DNA of 64,000 nucleotides. Source: Saprospiraceae bacterium. GTDB taxonomy: Bacteria; Bacteroidota; Bacteroidia; Chitinophagales; Saprospiraceae. Numbering within the stretch: the stretch's first letter is position 1; every line of letters begins with the position of its first letter. The stretch covers positions 573,501 to 637,500 of the forward strand of contig JAHBTU010000001.1 in the NCBI GenBank assembly GCA_019638455.1. The letters are read 5' to 3'. A program made the translations under genes and the position numbers. Positions 33,243 to 40,776 of the stretch are shown in pieces. The notes under the pieces are model-generated. The model did not search any database, was not told where the DNA came from, and saw nothing but the letters and a program-made list of their open reading frames with translations.

Positions 33243-34556
33243 ATGCTCGGCCAATCACCATTGCTCCTCAACGACGATTTTCGCTACGCGCTCGACGTGC
33301 TGGAAAAAACGGACAACTCTTTGTTCGTCACGGGCAAGGCAGGCACGGGCAAAAGCACCTTGCTCCAACTTTTTCGCAGCACCACCAAAAAAAACTGTGC
33401 CGTGCTCGCCCCGACGGGCGTGGCGGCGCTCAATGTGCAGGGGCAGACCATTCATTCGTTTTTTGGATTCCCGCCCCGCATCGTCACGCCCAAAGAAGCA
33501 GGGCAAAAAGTCACGCGCAAGGACAAGTTGCGAATCTACAACAACCTCGAGGTGCTCATCGTGGACGAAATCTCGATGGTGCGAGCCGATATGCTCGACG
33601 GCATGGACAAATTCCTGCGCGTCAACCGCGAAAATTTCCGCCCTTTCGGTGGTGTGCAAGTGGTTTTTTTCGGCGACCTGTTCCAACTACCTCCGGTGGT
33701 GACGCGCGACCCCATAGAGGCAGCCTATTTTCGAGACTACTACAATTCTCCTTATTTTTTTTCGGCAAAAATTTTCAATGAGCCTGATTTCCAATTAGAA
33801 ACACTCGAACTGCGCAAAGTCTATCGCCAAGAGTCACGGCATTTCCTGCGGCTGCTCGAAGCAGTGCGCGTCAATGAAATTGACTTCGACGACTTGGAAG
33901 ACCTCAACGAGCGGCATCTACCGAATTTCAAGGACACGGACGGATACATCACGCTCTGCTCGCGCAACAACACGGCGGATGCCATCAACCGCCGCGAACT
34001 CAGCCTCCTTCAGACACCCGAATTTGAATTTATGGCAGATGTGAGAGGCCATTTCGACCCGATGCTTTATCCCACAGAGGCGGCCCTTCGGTTGAAAAAA
34101 GGCGCACAGGTCATGTTCGTGCGCAACGATGTGGAAGAACGACAGTTCGTCAATGGCACCATCGGCAAAATCACCGAGTTGGGCAAAGAAATCATCGTGG
34201 TGCAGACCGAAGAGCAAGGTGGCAAAAAGCGAAAAATAGAAGTACCAAAATCCGAATGGGAAATCATTCGCTACAAAAGTGGGGCAGCGGGTGGCATCGA
34301 AACCGAGAGCATCGGCTCGTTCATCCAGTACCCATTAAAATTAGCTTGGGCCATCACCATCCACAAAAGCCAAGGCAAGACCTTCGACCGGGTGCTGATT
34401 GACCTCGGCGGCGGCGCTTTCGAGCATGGGCAGCTCTATGTGGCGCTCAGTCGTTGCCGCACCTTGGAAGGCATCGTGCTACGGCAACGCATTAGGCCAC
34501 AAGATGTGATTACGGATGAACGAGTAGTGTCGTTCTATGGAGAACGGTTCGGGTAG
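33243..34556 (+). CDS. PIF1-like superfamily 1 DNA helicase
   Basis: 437 residues. Helicase motifs in order: Walker A FVTGKAGTGKSTLLQ (about 30-44), LAPTGVAALNVQGQTIHSFF (Ia), the Walker B LIVDEISMVRADMLD, FFGDLFQLPPV (III), then the C-terminal LAWAITIHKSQGKTFDRV (V) and LYVALSRCRTLEGIVL (VI). The spacing matches bacterial PIF1/RecD-like helicases. It would unwind DNA 5' to 3' and remove roadblocks or structures. The TTG at 33192 extends the frame by 17 residues; the ATG at 33243 is preferred. Monocistronic. Confidence 0.88.
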   Translation: MLGQSPLLLNDDFRYALDVLEKTDNSLFVTGKAGTGKSTLLQLFRSTTKKNCAVLAPTGVAALNVQGQTIHSFFGFPPRIVTPKEAGQKVTRKDKLRIYNNLEVLIVDEISMVRADMLDGMDKFLRVNRENFRPFGGVQVVFFGDLFQLPPVVTRDPIEAAYFRDYYNSPYFFSAKIFNEPDFQLETLELRKVYRQESRHFLRLLEAVRVNEIDFDDLEDLNERHLPNFKDTDGYITLCSRNNTADAINRRELSLLQTPEFEFMADVRGHFDPMLYPTEAALRLKKGAQVMFVRNDVEERQFVNGTIGKITELGKEIIVVQTEEQGGKKRKIEVPKSEWEIIRYKSGAAGGIETESIGSFIQYPLKLAWAITIHKSQGKTFDRVLIDLGGGAFEHGQLYVALSRCRTLEGIVLRQRIRPQDVITDERVVSFYGERFG

Positions 34557-34675
34557 GCGTTTGGAAGGGACCAATCTCTCCCCACGAACGATGCCCACAA
34601 TGCTGTTCAAAACAATAATGCTCTGATTCTCAATGAACAAATTCATAAATGGCACAATTTTTTGAGCCGCCTCAA

Positions 34676-34705
34676 ACTCCCTCCGCTCCGCTTGGCCGGG
34701 CAACC
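34676..34705 (+). repeat. 30-bp hairpin motif, copy 3, at the head of the CAAACC array
   Basis: ACTCCCTCCGCTCCGCTTGG then CCGGGCAACC. GCTTG faces CAACC, so the stem is weaker here. The 8-bp tandem array starts within a few bases, as also hinted after copies 2 and 5. The 120 bp before it (34557-34675) shows nothing recognisable. Confidence 0.6.
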
Positions 34706-34707
34706 TC

Positions 34708-35065
34708 TCAAACCAGAAACCCTCAAACCAGAAACCCTCAGACCTTCAAACCTTCAAACCAGAAACCCTCAAACCCTCAAACCAGAAACCCTCAAACCAG
34801 AAACTCTCAAACCTTCAAACCCTCAAACCAGAAACCCTCAAACCCTCAAACCCTCAAACCAGAAACCCTCAAACCCTCAAACCCTCAAACCAGAAACCCT
34901 CAAACCAGAAACCCTCAAACCCCCAAACCCTCAAACCCTCAAACCCCCAAACCCTCAAACCCTCAAACCTTCAAACCTTCAAACCCTCAAACCCTCAAAC
35001 CCTCAAACCCTCAAACCCTCAAACCTTCAAACCTTCAAACCCTCAAACCCCCAAACCTTCAAACT
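34708..35065 (+). repeat. tandem array of 8-bp CAAACCCT-type units (about 360 bp)
   Basis: Units read AAACCCTC, AAACCTTC or AAACCCCC, with a 7-bp variant AAACCAG inserted in the first half to give 15-bp composites. Two plus-strand frames stay open through it and would give Pro/Lys/Thr/Asn repeats (NPQTLKPE type), but these are array translations without a start signal. It ends 12 bp before the cystathionine beta-synthase ATG, so it occupies that gene's whole upstream region. Confidence 0.9.
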
Positions 35066-35076
35066 GCTTTCCAAAC

Positions 35077-36435
35077 ATGAACTACCGCAACAACATCCTC
35101 GAAACCATCGGCGACACGCCGCTTGTGAAACTCAACCGCATCGCTGCCGACATCCCGGCCCTCGTGTTGGCGAAGGTCGAAACCTTCAACCCCGGCCACA
35201 GCATCAAAGACCGCATGGCTGTCAAGATGATTGACGATGCCGAAAAACGCGGCGACCTCAAGCCCGGCGGCACCATCATCGAATGCACGTCGGGCAATAC
35301 TGGCATGGGCCTCGCGCTCGTGGGCTGTGTGCGTGGCTATCGCTGCATTTTCACCACGACCGACAAGCAGAGCAAGGAAAAAGTGGATATGCTCAAAGCC
35401 CTCGGCGCGGAGGTCATCGTGTGCCCCACCAACGTGGAGCCGGAAGACCCGCGCTCCTACTACTCGGTGGCTCGGCGCTTGAGTCAGGAGATTCCCAACT
35501 CCTTCTGGTGCAATCAGTACGACAACCTCTCCAACCGTCAGGCACATTACGAAAGCACCGGGCCTGAGATTTGGGAACAAACCGACGGCAAAGTCACCCA
35601 TCTGGTGGTGGGTGTCGGCACAGGCGGTACGGTGAGCGGTGTGGCGAAGTATTTGAAAGAGAAAAATCCGAACATCCAAATTTGGGGTGCTGACACTTAT
35701 GGCTCAGTGTTCAAAAAATACCACGAGACGGGCGTGTTCGACCCAAAGGAAATTTACCCCTATATCACGGAAGGCATCGGCGAGGACATCCTGCCCGCCA
35801 ACGTGGATTTCAGCCTGATTTCAACCTTTGAAAAAGTGAGCGACAAGGACGCGGCTTTGTGGGCGCGGCGGCTGGCGCGTGAAGAAGGTTTGCTGCTCGG
35901 CTATTCGGCGGGCAGCGCGATGGGGGCGCTGTGGCAACTGCGCAAGCAGTTGCAAAAAGACGATGTCGTCGTCGTTATATTTCACGACCACGGCAGCCGC
36001 TATGTGGGCAAAATCTACAACGACGACTGGATGCGCGAGCGCGGCTTCCTGGAAGATGAGTTGAAAATCAGCGACTTGATTGCTCGCAAAAAAGACCGCC
36101 ATTTTTTCGCCGTGCAGGTGAACGATACGGTGCGCAATGCTTTCAACTTGATGAAATCGCACGACATCAGCCAGATGCCGGTGCAGGATGGCGAGCAAAT
36201 CGTCGGCTCCATCACCGAGACGCAGGTGTTACATTTCCTCTTGGAAAACCCGATGCAAAATTCGGAAAAGACAGTGGGCGACATCATGGGCAAAGCGTTT
36301 CCCATCGTGCGCGATGATTTGCCTATCAGCCAACTCAACCGATATATCAGCAAATCCATTCCAGCGGTCATCGCCACCGACCGCTCCGGCGGGCTGCATG
36401 TGCTGACACAGTATGACGTGATTCAGAGTTTGTGA
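35077..36435 (+). CDS. cystathionine beta-synthase (PLP enzyme with C-terminal CBS domains)
   Basis: 452 residues. The fold-type II PLP core spans about 1-320: IGDTPLVKLN, NPGHSIKDRMAVKMID with the PLP lysine at about 44, the ECTSGNTGMGLAL phosphate/substrate loop, and GVGTGGTVSG. Two CBS motifs follow (about 335-452: FAVQVNDTVRNAFNLMKSHD and DIMGKAFPIVRDDLPISQL). It condenses homocysteine with serine to cystathionine or acts as a cysteine synthase; the CBS tail suggests regulation by an adenosyl ligand. No heme domain is present. The ATG follows CTTTCCAAAC directly after the repeat array, and no Shine-Dalgarno sequence is visible. Confidence 0.88.
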   Translation: MNYRNNILETIGDTPLVKLNRIAADIPALVLAKVETFNPGHSIKDRMAVKMIDDAEKRGDLKPGGTIIECTSGNTGMGLALVGCVRGYRCIFTTTDKQSKEKVDMLKALGAEVIVCPTNVEPEDPRSYYSVARRLSQEIPNSFWCNQYDNLSNRQAHYESTGPEIWEQTDGKVTHLVVGVGTGGTVSGVAKYLKEKNPNIQIWGADTYGSVFKKYHETGVFDPKEIYPYITEGIGEDILPANVDFSLISTFEKVSDKDAALWARRLAREEGLLLGYSAGSAMGALWQLRKQLQKDDVVVVIFHDHGSRYVGKIYNDDWMRERGFLEDELKISDLIARKKDRHFFAVQVNDTVRNAFNLMKSHDISQMPVQDGEQIVGSITETQVLHFLLENPMQNSEKTVGDIMGKAFPIVRDDLPISQLNRYISKSIPAVIATDRSGGLHVLTQYDVIQSL

Positions 36436-36452
36436 ATCTTCGTGTTTTGAAT

Positions 36453-36524
36453 TTTGCCACAAAGTCACGAAGGCGCAAAGATTCCTCACGCAACTTCTAT
36501 GCGTCTTTGCGACTTTGTGGCAAA
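36453..36524. repeat. inverted repeat of the TTTGCCACAAAGTC type
   Basis: TTTGCCACAAAGTC (36453-36466) and GACTTTGTGGCAAA (36511-36524) are exact inverted copies; between them GGCGCAAAGA and GCGTCTTTGC nearly pair as well. It is related to the inner part of the 1825-1945 element. Just downstream of the cystathionine beta-synthase stop, where it can act as terminator. Confidence 0.65.
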
Positions 36525-36571
36525 CCCCAACAACTTATCTACACTTCGCGCCGCCAAGTTTTGGGCATGGT

Positions 36572-36750
36572 TATAGTCAACCCAAATCAGCCCCGTCCGC
36601 TTCACTTGGCCGGGCAAGCCCCTGAATACAGGGTCTGACAAGGTGGTTTTGAACGAACGGTGCTCACAATCCTTTGGAAATCATGCAAATCAATCAAGGA
36701 AATCCCTGTCTTGCCAACGGGCAGATTCAAATCCTCTTTAATCTGGGTAT
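36572..36750 (+). repeat. 179-bp dispersed intergenic element, full copy D
   Basis: About 94% identical to 12427-12605 with no indels (11 mismatches by eye). It includes 30-bp motif copy 4. It lies between the ends of cystathionine beta-synthase (+) and the TraB gene (-) and so drives no gene here. No direct repeat was found at its borders. Confidence 0.8.
36591..36620 (+). repeat. 30-bp hairpin motif, copy 4
   Basis: CCCCGTCCGCTTCACTTGGC then CGGGCAAGCC, differing from copy 1 at one base. Part of the 179-bp element. Confidence 0.7.
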
Positions 36751-36764
36751 AAAACCGCGCAGAG

Positions 36765-36800
36765 CGAGCATGAGCATCTGACAAATCCTATCGAATCAAG
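36765..36800 (-). repeat. 36-bp dispersed repeat family, copy 3
   Basis: On the minus strand it reads CTTGATTCGATAGGATTTGT then CAGATGCTCATG, 29 of 36 identical to copy 1. It begins 15 bp after the 179-bp element. Confidence 0.5.
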
Positions 36801-36841
36801 GGTGTAAAAAGGTAAGCCACACAAATCGGCCGTTGCTGCCT

Positions 36842-39800
36842 TCAATACCCACCGCCATCATAGTAGTATCGCCCTTCCGTGCTGGTGCTGATGTATCGCT
36901 CGCGGTTGGCAAACCGCATCTCGCCAATTTTCTTGCTGATGTATTCCTCCTTTTCCTTGCCGTAGAGGTCGAGCATGAACTGTACGGAGGGGCCTCTATT
37001 GCCGTGGCGTTCGTAATAGTAGTTAGGCTCAGCGATGTAATCGGAGTATTCACCTTCCTCATAAATGACTTCCTCCTCGCCGTCGCTCGTTTCCTGCTCT
37101 TTGAGCAAGTAGCCAAAATCTCTTGGTATGACCACGCTGGCCAAACCCCATTCTTTGTCGCCTTCGCGTTTTACGTCGAAGAAATAAAGCGTGGCTGGCT
37201 TGTTGTGTTGCACTGTTCGGTGCCCGCTGATGAATTGCACGGAATCCACTCCCCGTGGTTGGCCTTTGCCCACGATGTAAGAGCGGGCCAATGCGGTTGT
37301 GTCTTTGAACCACGCGGTGTATCCACGCACTTTTTTCATTTTGACCAACTTTTCAAAAAGCAAATAGCGGGTTTGGTCGTCCTCGCTGAATGGCTTGAGT
37401 TTTTCGGGCGCGACGGGGATGTTGTTTTGCAGATAAAAACCGTAGGCCAGTAGTTGGGTGGGCTTGTTGCCAAAGCGCACGGCGCGTTCCACAATCGCCT
37501 GCACCTCCTTGTCCTTTTGGTAGAAAGCCCCCAAGAGGTTGAAATTGCGCTCGATGGTGGCTTCTGCGGCAGATGAGCCATAGGCGTAGTATTCGTAGCG
37601 ATTATAGTCGTTGCTGCCTTTTTTCGAGGAGCGTTTTTCTTCTTCCTGCACCTGCAATTGAGAAAGGTACCAAGCCGTTTCGCGCAAAAGCGGGCCTTTG
37701 AGGTGGGCGTAAGTTTTGGGCTTCACCAATCCTTTTTTCACTGCGGCGTTCAACAAATCCAGCACTTGTTCGCGGTTGGTTTCTATGTCGGCAAATTTCA
37801 ACAAATCAGGGAACAGATGGGCTGTCAGAGCCAAGGTGTCGCGCAGGTTGTGAAACACCTGTGTCAGGCTGTTGCGCATATACACCGGGCGCTCGAGCCA
37901 GAGGTCGAGCAACGTCCTGAATGCCTCTTTGGTTTTCAAATTGGAGAGCGACTGCAGCACAGTTGCCTGATAACGCACGGAGTCGGGGTTTTTGCGATAA
38001 AAGTCGCGTAGCCACGGTATCGCGGCGGGCGATTTGGTGCGCCCGATGGCATCCAGCAGTTTGTAGCGGTCGCTGAATTTCAGGGAATCAAAAGCCGGAT
38101 GCTCCACTGTGGCTTTGAGAGACGAGAAATCAGAGGCTTTGTAGCGGGAAGGCCAGAACTTGCGCATTTCCGACAAAGCGGCATTGCGGGTGAGGGTGTC
38201 GGGGGAATAAATGTTGTTCAAAAAGGCGGTGCTGTAGCCTTCCCCAAATCGCACCGGGCCATCTATCGTATCGGTGGGGGTGAAAGAGGAAAACACCGAT
38301 TGCACGAACTCGCTTTCGGGCGCTTGCAAGTTCACGGTGGCCAACAGGATATATTGACGTTTGCCAGCCACCACCACTTTTGCGCGGATGCCGCGTGTGC
38401 TGTTGGTGTCTTCCAGCAGAAAATGGCCTATGAGCATGGAGTCTCGCGTTTCCCATCGGCTTTCTTTAATTGTCATCTTTTGTTCGCGGGAGAATCTTTT
38501 TTGGATTTCCATCTCGAAAGAGTCGCGCGTGGGCGGGGCCATGTTAGTCCTGAACTCGGAAGAGCGCACTGACACTTCTTCGCCCGTGAGGGGTGATTTG
38601 AAAATGCGTGTGCCATTCTTGGCCCATTCATAAGGGTCGTCCGGTTCTTCGCCGTAGTAGCCACGGCTGCGTTTGCGGTAGCCTTCCTCGAAGATTTTTT
38701 TCAAATTATCCAGATAGGCTTGGCGGTTGCGTTCTGGCACGGGTAGTGCTTTCACCTCGAAGCTGAGCGTGGTGTCTTTCGTGTCTTTCCAGCCTTCGGG
38801 ATATTTTGTGGTTTCTATTGAAAACGACTCAAAAAATGCTGTGGGCGTGTTGCTGGTTTTGTTGCGGCTGCCGAGCAAGTAGTAGTGAGGGCCGTCTATC
38901 ACCAAGCGGGCAAAGTAGAAGCTGCTATCCCGGTCTGAGCGGAATGTCACATCCTGCGTGGGGTAAGGTGAATCGGAGACGAGCGTCATTCGCGGAGGTG
39001 TCTTTGTGAATTGCTCTGCTATTTTTTCTCCAATTATGTTGAGTTCGAAGGAGTCCTCTTCGATAAAACTCCAATCGTGGTATTCGGTGCGGTACAGAAA
39101 ATACCATGCGCTATCCGAAGGGGTCTGGGTGGCAGCGAAATGTTGGGCTGCTTTCTTGTCTTCGGTCGTGTTGAGCAGCAGGGTAGCGGGAAACGTGACC
39201 CGATAGCCGCCATGTGTGGGGCGCAGCGTGGTGGGCTGGTTTTTCACCGACAAAAGTTTTTCGGAGAACCGGATGTTGTTCAAAAAACGGTCGGCTTCTG
39301 GGCCAAAGGCGTAGTCGCCATTGCCACCTGTGGTGAACATGACCACCTCGAAGGGGGTCACGAAAATCTTGTATCGCTGCACATCGCCCCGACGGGTGCG
39401 GGTGGTGATTTCATGTCCCGGGAAAGGAGTTTCGATGCGTTTGCGCTCTTGAATTTTTCCGGGTATTTTTTCGTAAATGAGACTATCAAGACGCTCTGCG
39501 ATGTAGGCTTGGCTTTGCCCCGTCCACCAACCGTTGGTGCTCATGCGATAGACGGCATAAAAGACCCCGTTGTTCATGTCGGCGCTGAGGTGTTGAGTGA
39601 AGCCCTGATAGTTGGCTGTAGGGTAAAACTTGCCGGGCGCGTCCGTTGACCAAAGCGAATCGTGCGCCCATTGGGTGGAGAGTTGCGCGGGGAAGCGAAT
39701 TTTGTCAATTTGTTCTTTGTCCTTCTTGTCGGGGGTAGCGGTGAAACGCACGGGGCGCACGGTGTATCCTTTGTTGCGGAGCAGGATGATGACGCCCATT

Positions 39801-40627
39801 TCGCCCGGCAGGTGCGCTGCGCCCACGGCGGAAAAGAGCGAGGTGCCTGATTGCAAAACAGAGTCTATCCGATTGGCCATCACGATGTTGCGCTCGTCGA
39901 GCATCCAGCGTTGAAAGTTTTTCCCAGGGCTGCTTATTTTGTTCAGCGAGTCGAGTAGGGTAAGGTCTTGGTTGCGGTAGGCTTCTTCCATTTTGGATGC
40001 GTCGAAGTAGCCTCGATAGGGGCGGTTGTTGCGTTTTTCCTCCTCGTCGTCGGGGATTTGTGCGCGCATCGCTGCTTCGTAACTGCCCTCGATGGTTTCA
40101 AGCCCAATGACCTTTTTGCCCAGTTTGCGGCCGGCCTGAAATATGAAAAGGTCGAGGTAGGTGTCTTCTTCGTATTCCTGTCGGTAAGAGTTGGATCGAT
40201 AGAGGAATTCATTGGTCATCATGGGTTTCGACGACAGGATGGCGCCCAGCAAATCGGTCTCGGGCGCTGCAAATTTGAACGACTCGTTGTAGAGGTTTTG
40301 GTAGTTGCGGCGGCTACCGAAGATGCCTTGGAAAAAAACAGTCTCGTCGTCGCTGCTATTGATGTCCTCCGTGAATTGTTGCCATTCGTCGTGGTCGGTC
40401 TCCAAGGCGACCATGTCCACGTCGCGCAGGGCGATGAAGAAAGAGTCGCTGAGGTTGAACACCAGTTTTTCGGAGACGTGCATGGTGCCGTAAAGATAGC
40501 CGGGCTTGGCAGCGCCGTTGCCGGAAATTTGCCACAGCAGGCCCGTCATTTTTTCGGTGTTGTTTTGGGCGGAAAGCGCGGGCGCGACAAGGCACAGCGC
40601 AAACAAAAGGGCAAAGCGGAACATCAT
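36842..40627 (-). CDS. large TraB/GumN family protein with C-terminal HEAT-like region
   Basis: 1261 residues. A signal peptide (MMFRFALLFALCLVAPALSAQ) supports the start at 40627; an ATG ten codons upstream (40657) is also possible. Residues about 25-290 are the TraB/GumN domain: LYGTMHVSEKLVF with the first GxxH, VALETDHDEW, and the closing VGAAHLPGEMGVIILLRNKG. About 300-760 are repeated alpha/beta segments of unknown family. About 780-1080 are HEAT-like helical repeats (AIPWLRDFYRKNPDSVRYQATVL). The C-terminus is Tyr/Gly-rich. Most TraB/GumN proteins are about 300 residues, so this one is unusually extended. It may be a surface or periplasmic metallo-hydrolase; no activity can be assigned. 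Monocistronic. Confidence 0.75.
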   Translation of the reverse strand: MMFRFALLFALCLVAPALSAQNNTEKMTGLLWQISGNGAAKPGYLYGTMHVSEKLVFNLSDSFFIALRDVDMVALETDHDEWQQFTEDINSSDDETVFFQGIFGSRRNYQNLYNESFKFAAPETDLLGAILSSKPMMTNEFLYRSNSYRQEYEEDTYLDLFIFQAGRKLGKKVIGLETIEGSYEAAMRAQIPDDEEEKRNNRPYRGYFDASKMEEAYRNQDLTLLDSLNKISSPGKNFQRWMLDERNIVMANRIDSVLQSGTSLFSAVGAAHLPGEMGVIILLRNKGYTVRPVRFTATPDKKDKEQIDKIRFPAQLSTQWAHDSLWSTDAPGKFYPTANYQGFTQHLSADMNNGVFYAVYRMSTNGWWTGQSQAYIAERLDSLIYEKIPGKIQERKRIETPFPGHEITTRTRRGDVQRYKIFVTPFEVVMFTTGGNGDYAFGPEADRFLNNIRFSEKLLSVKNQPTTLRPTHGGYRVTFPATLLLNTTEDKKAAQHFAATQTPSDSAWYFLYRTEYHDWSFIEEDSFELNIIGEKIAEQFTKTPPRMTLVSDSPYPTQDVTFRSDRDSSFYFARLVIDGPHYYLLGSRNKTSNTPTAFFESFSIETTKYPEGWKDTKDTTLSFEVKALPVPERNRQAYLDNLKKIFEEGYRKRSRGYYGEEPDDPYEWAKNGTRIFKSPLTGEEVSVRSSEFRTNMAPPTRDSFEMEIQKRFSREQKMTIKESRWETRDSMLIGHFLLEDTNSTRGIRAKVVVAGKRQYILLATVNLQAPESEFVQSVFSSFTPTDTIDGPVRFGEGYSTAFLNNIYSPDTLTRNAALSEMRKFWPSRYKASDFSSLKATVEHPAFDSLKFSDRYKLLDAIGRTKSPAAIPWLRDFYRKNPDSVRYQATVLQSLSNLKTKEAFRTLLDLWLERPVYMRNSLTQVFHNLRDTLALTAHLFPDLLKFADIETNREQVLDLLNAAVKKGLVKPKTYAHLKGPLLRETAWYLSQLQVQEEEKRSSKKGSNDYNRYEYYAYGSSAAEATIERNFNLLGAFYQKDKEVQAIVERAVRFGNKPTQLLAYGFYLQNNIPVAPEKLKPFSEDDQTRYLLFEKLVKMKKVRGYTAWFKDTTALARSYIVGKGQPRGVDSVQFISGHRTVQHNKPATLYFFDVKREGDKEWGLASVVIPRDFGYLLKEQETSDGEEEVIYEEGEYSDYIAEPNYYYERHGNRGPSVQFMLDLYGKEKEEYISKKIGEMRFANRERYISTSTEGRYYYDGGGY

Positions 40628-40776
40628 TTGAAACGAGAAGCTCAAGTAGGTGAACATTTTTTGGTGGGTCTGGCTTGGGTGTAAAGATGCGGGGCTGGCG
40701 AGTTGTGACGCAATCGGCGTTAAGAAAATTTTAAGGCAGAAAACGGCAGATATTGCAATTTGTTATGCGGTTTTTT

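Noticed and set aside
34708..35065. CRISPR-like repeat array
   Set aside because: Units are 7-8 bp and contiguous without spacers, and no cas gene is present.
34649..35234. Two long plus-strand ORFs of Pro/Lys/Thr repeats over the CAAACC array
   Set aside because: They are translations of an 8-bp tandem repeat in two frames at once, with no signal peptide, and they overlap the start of cystathionine beta-synthase.
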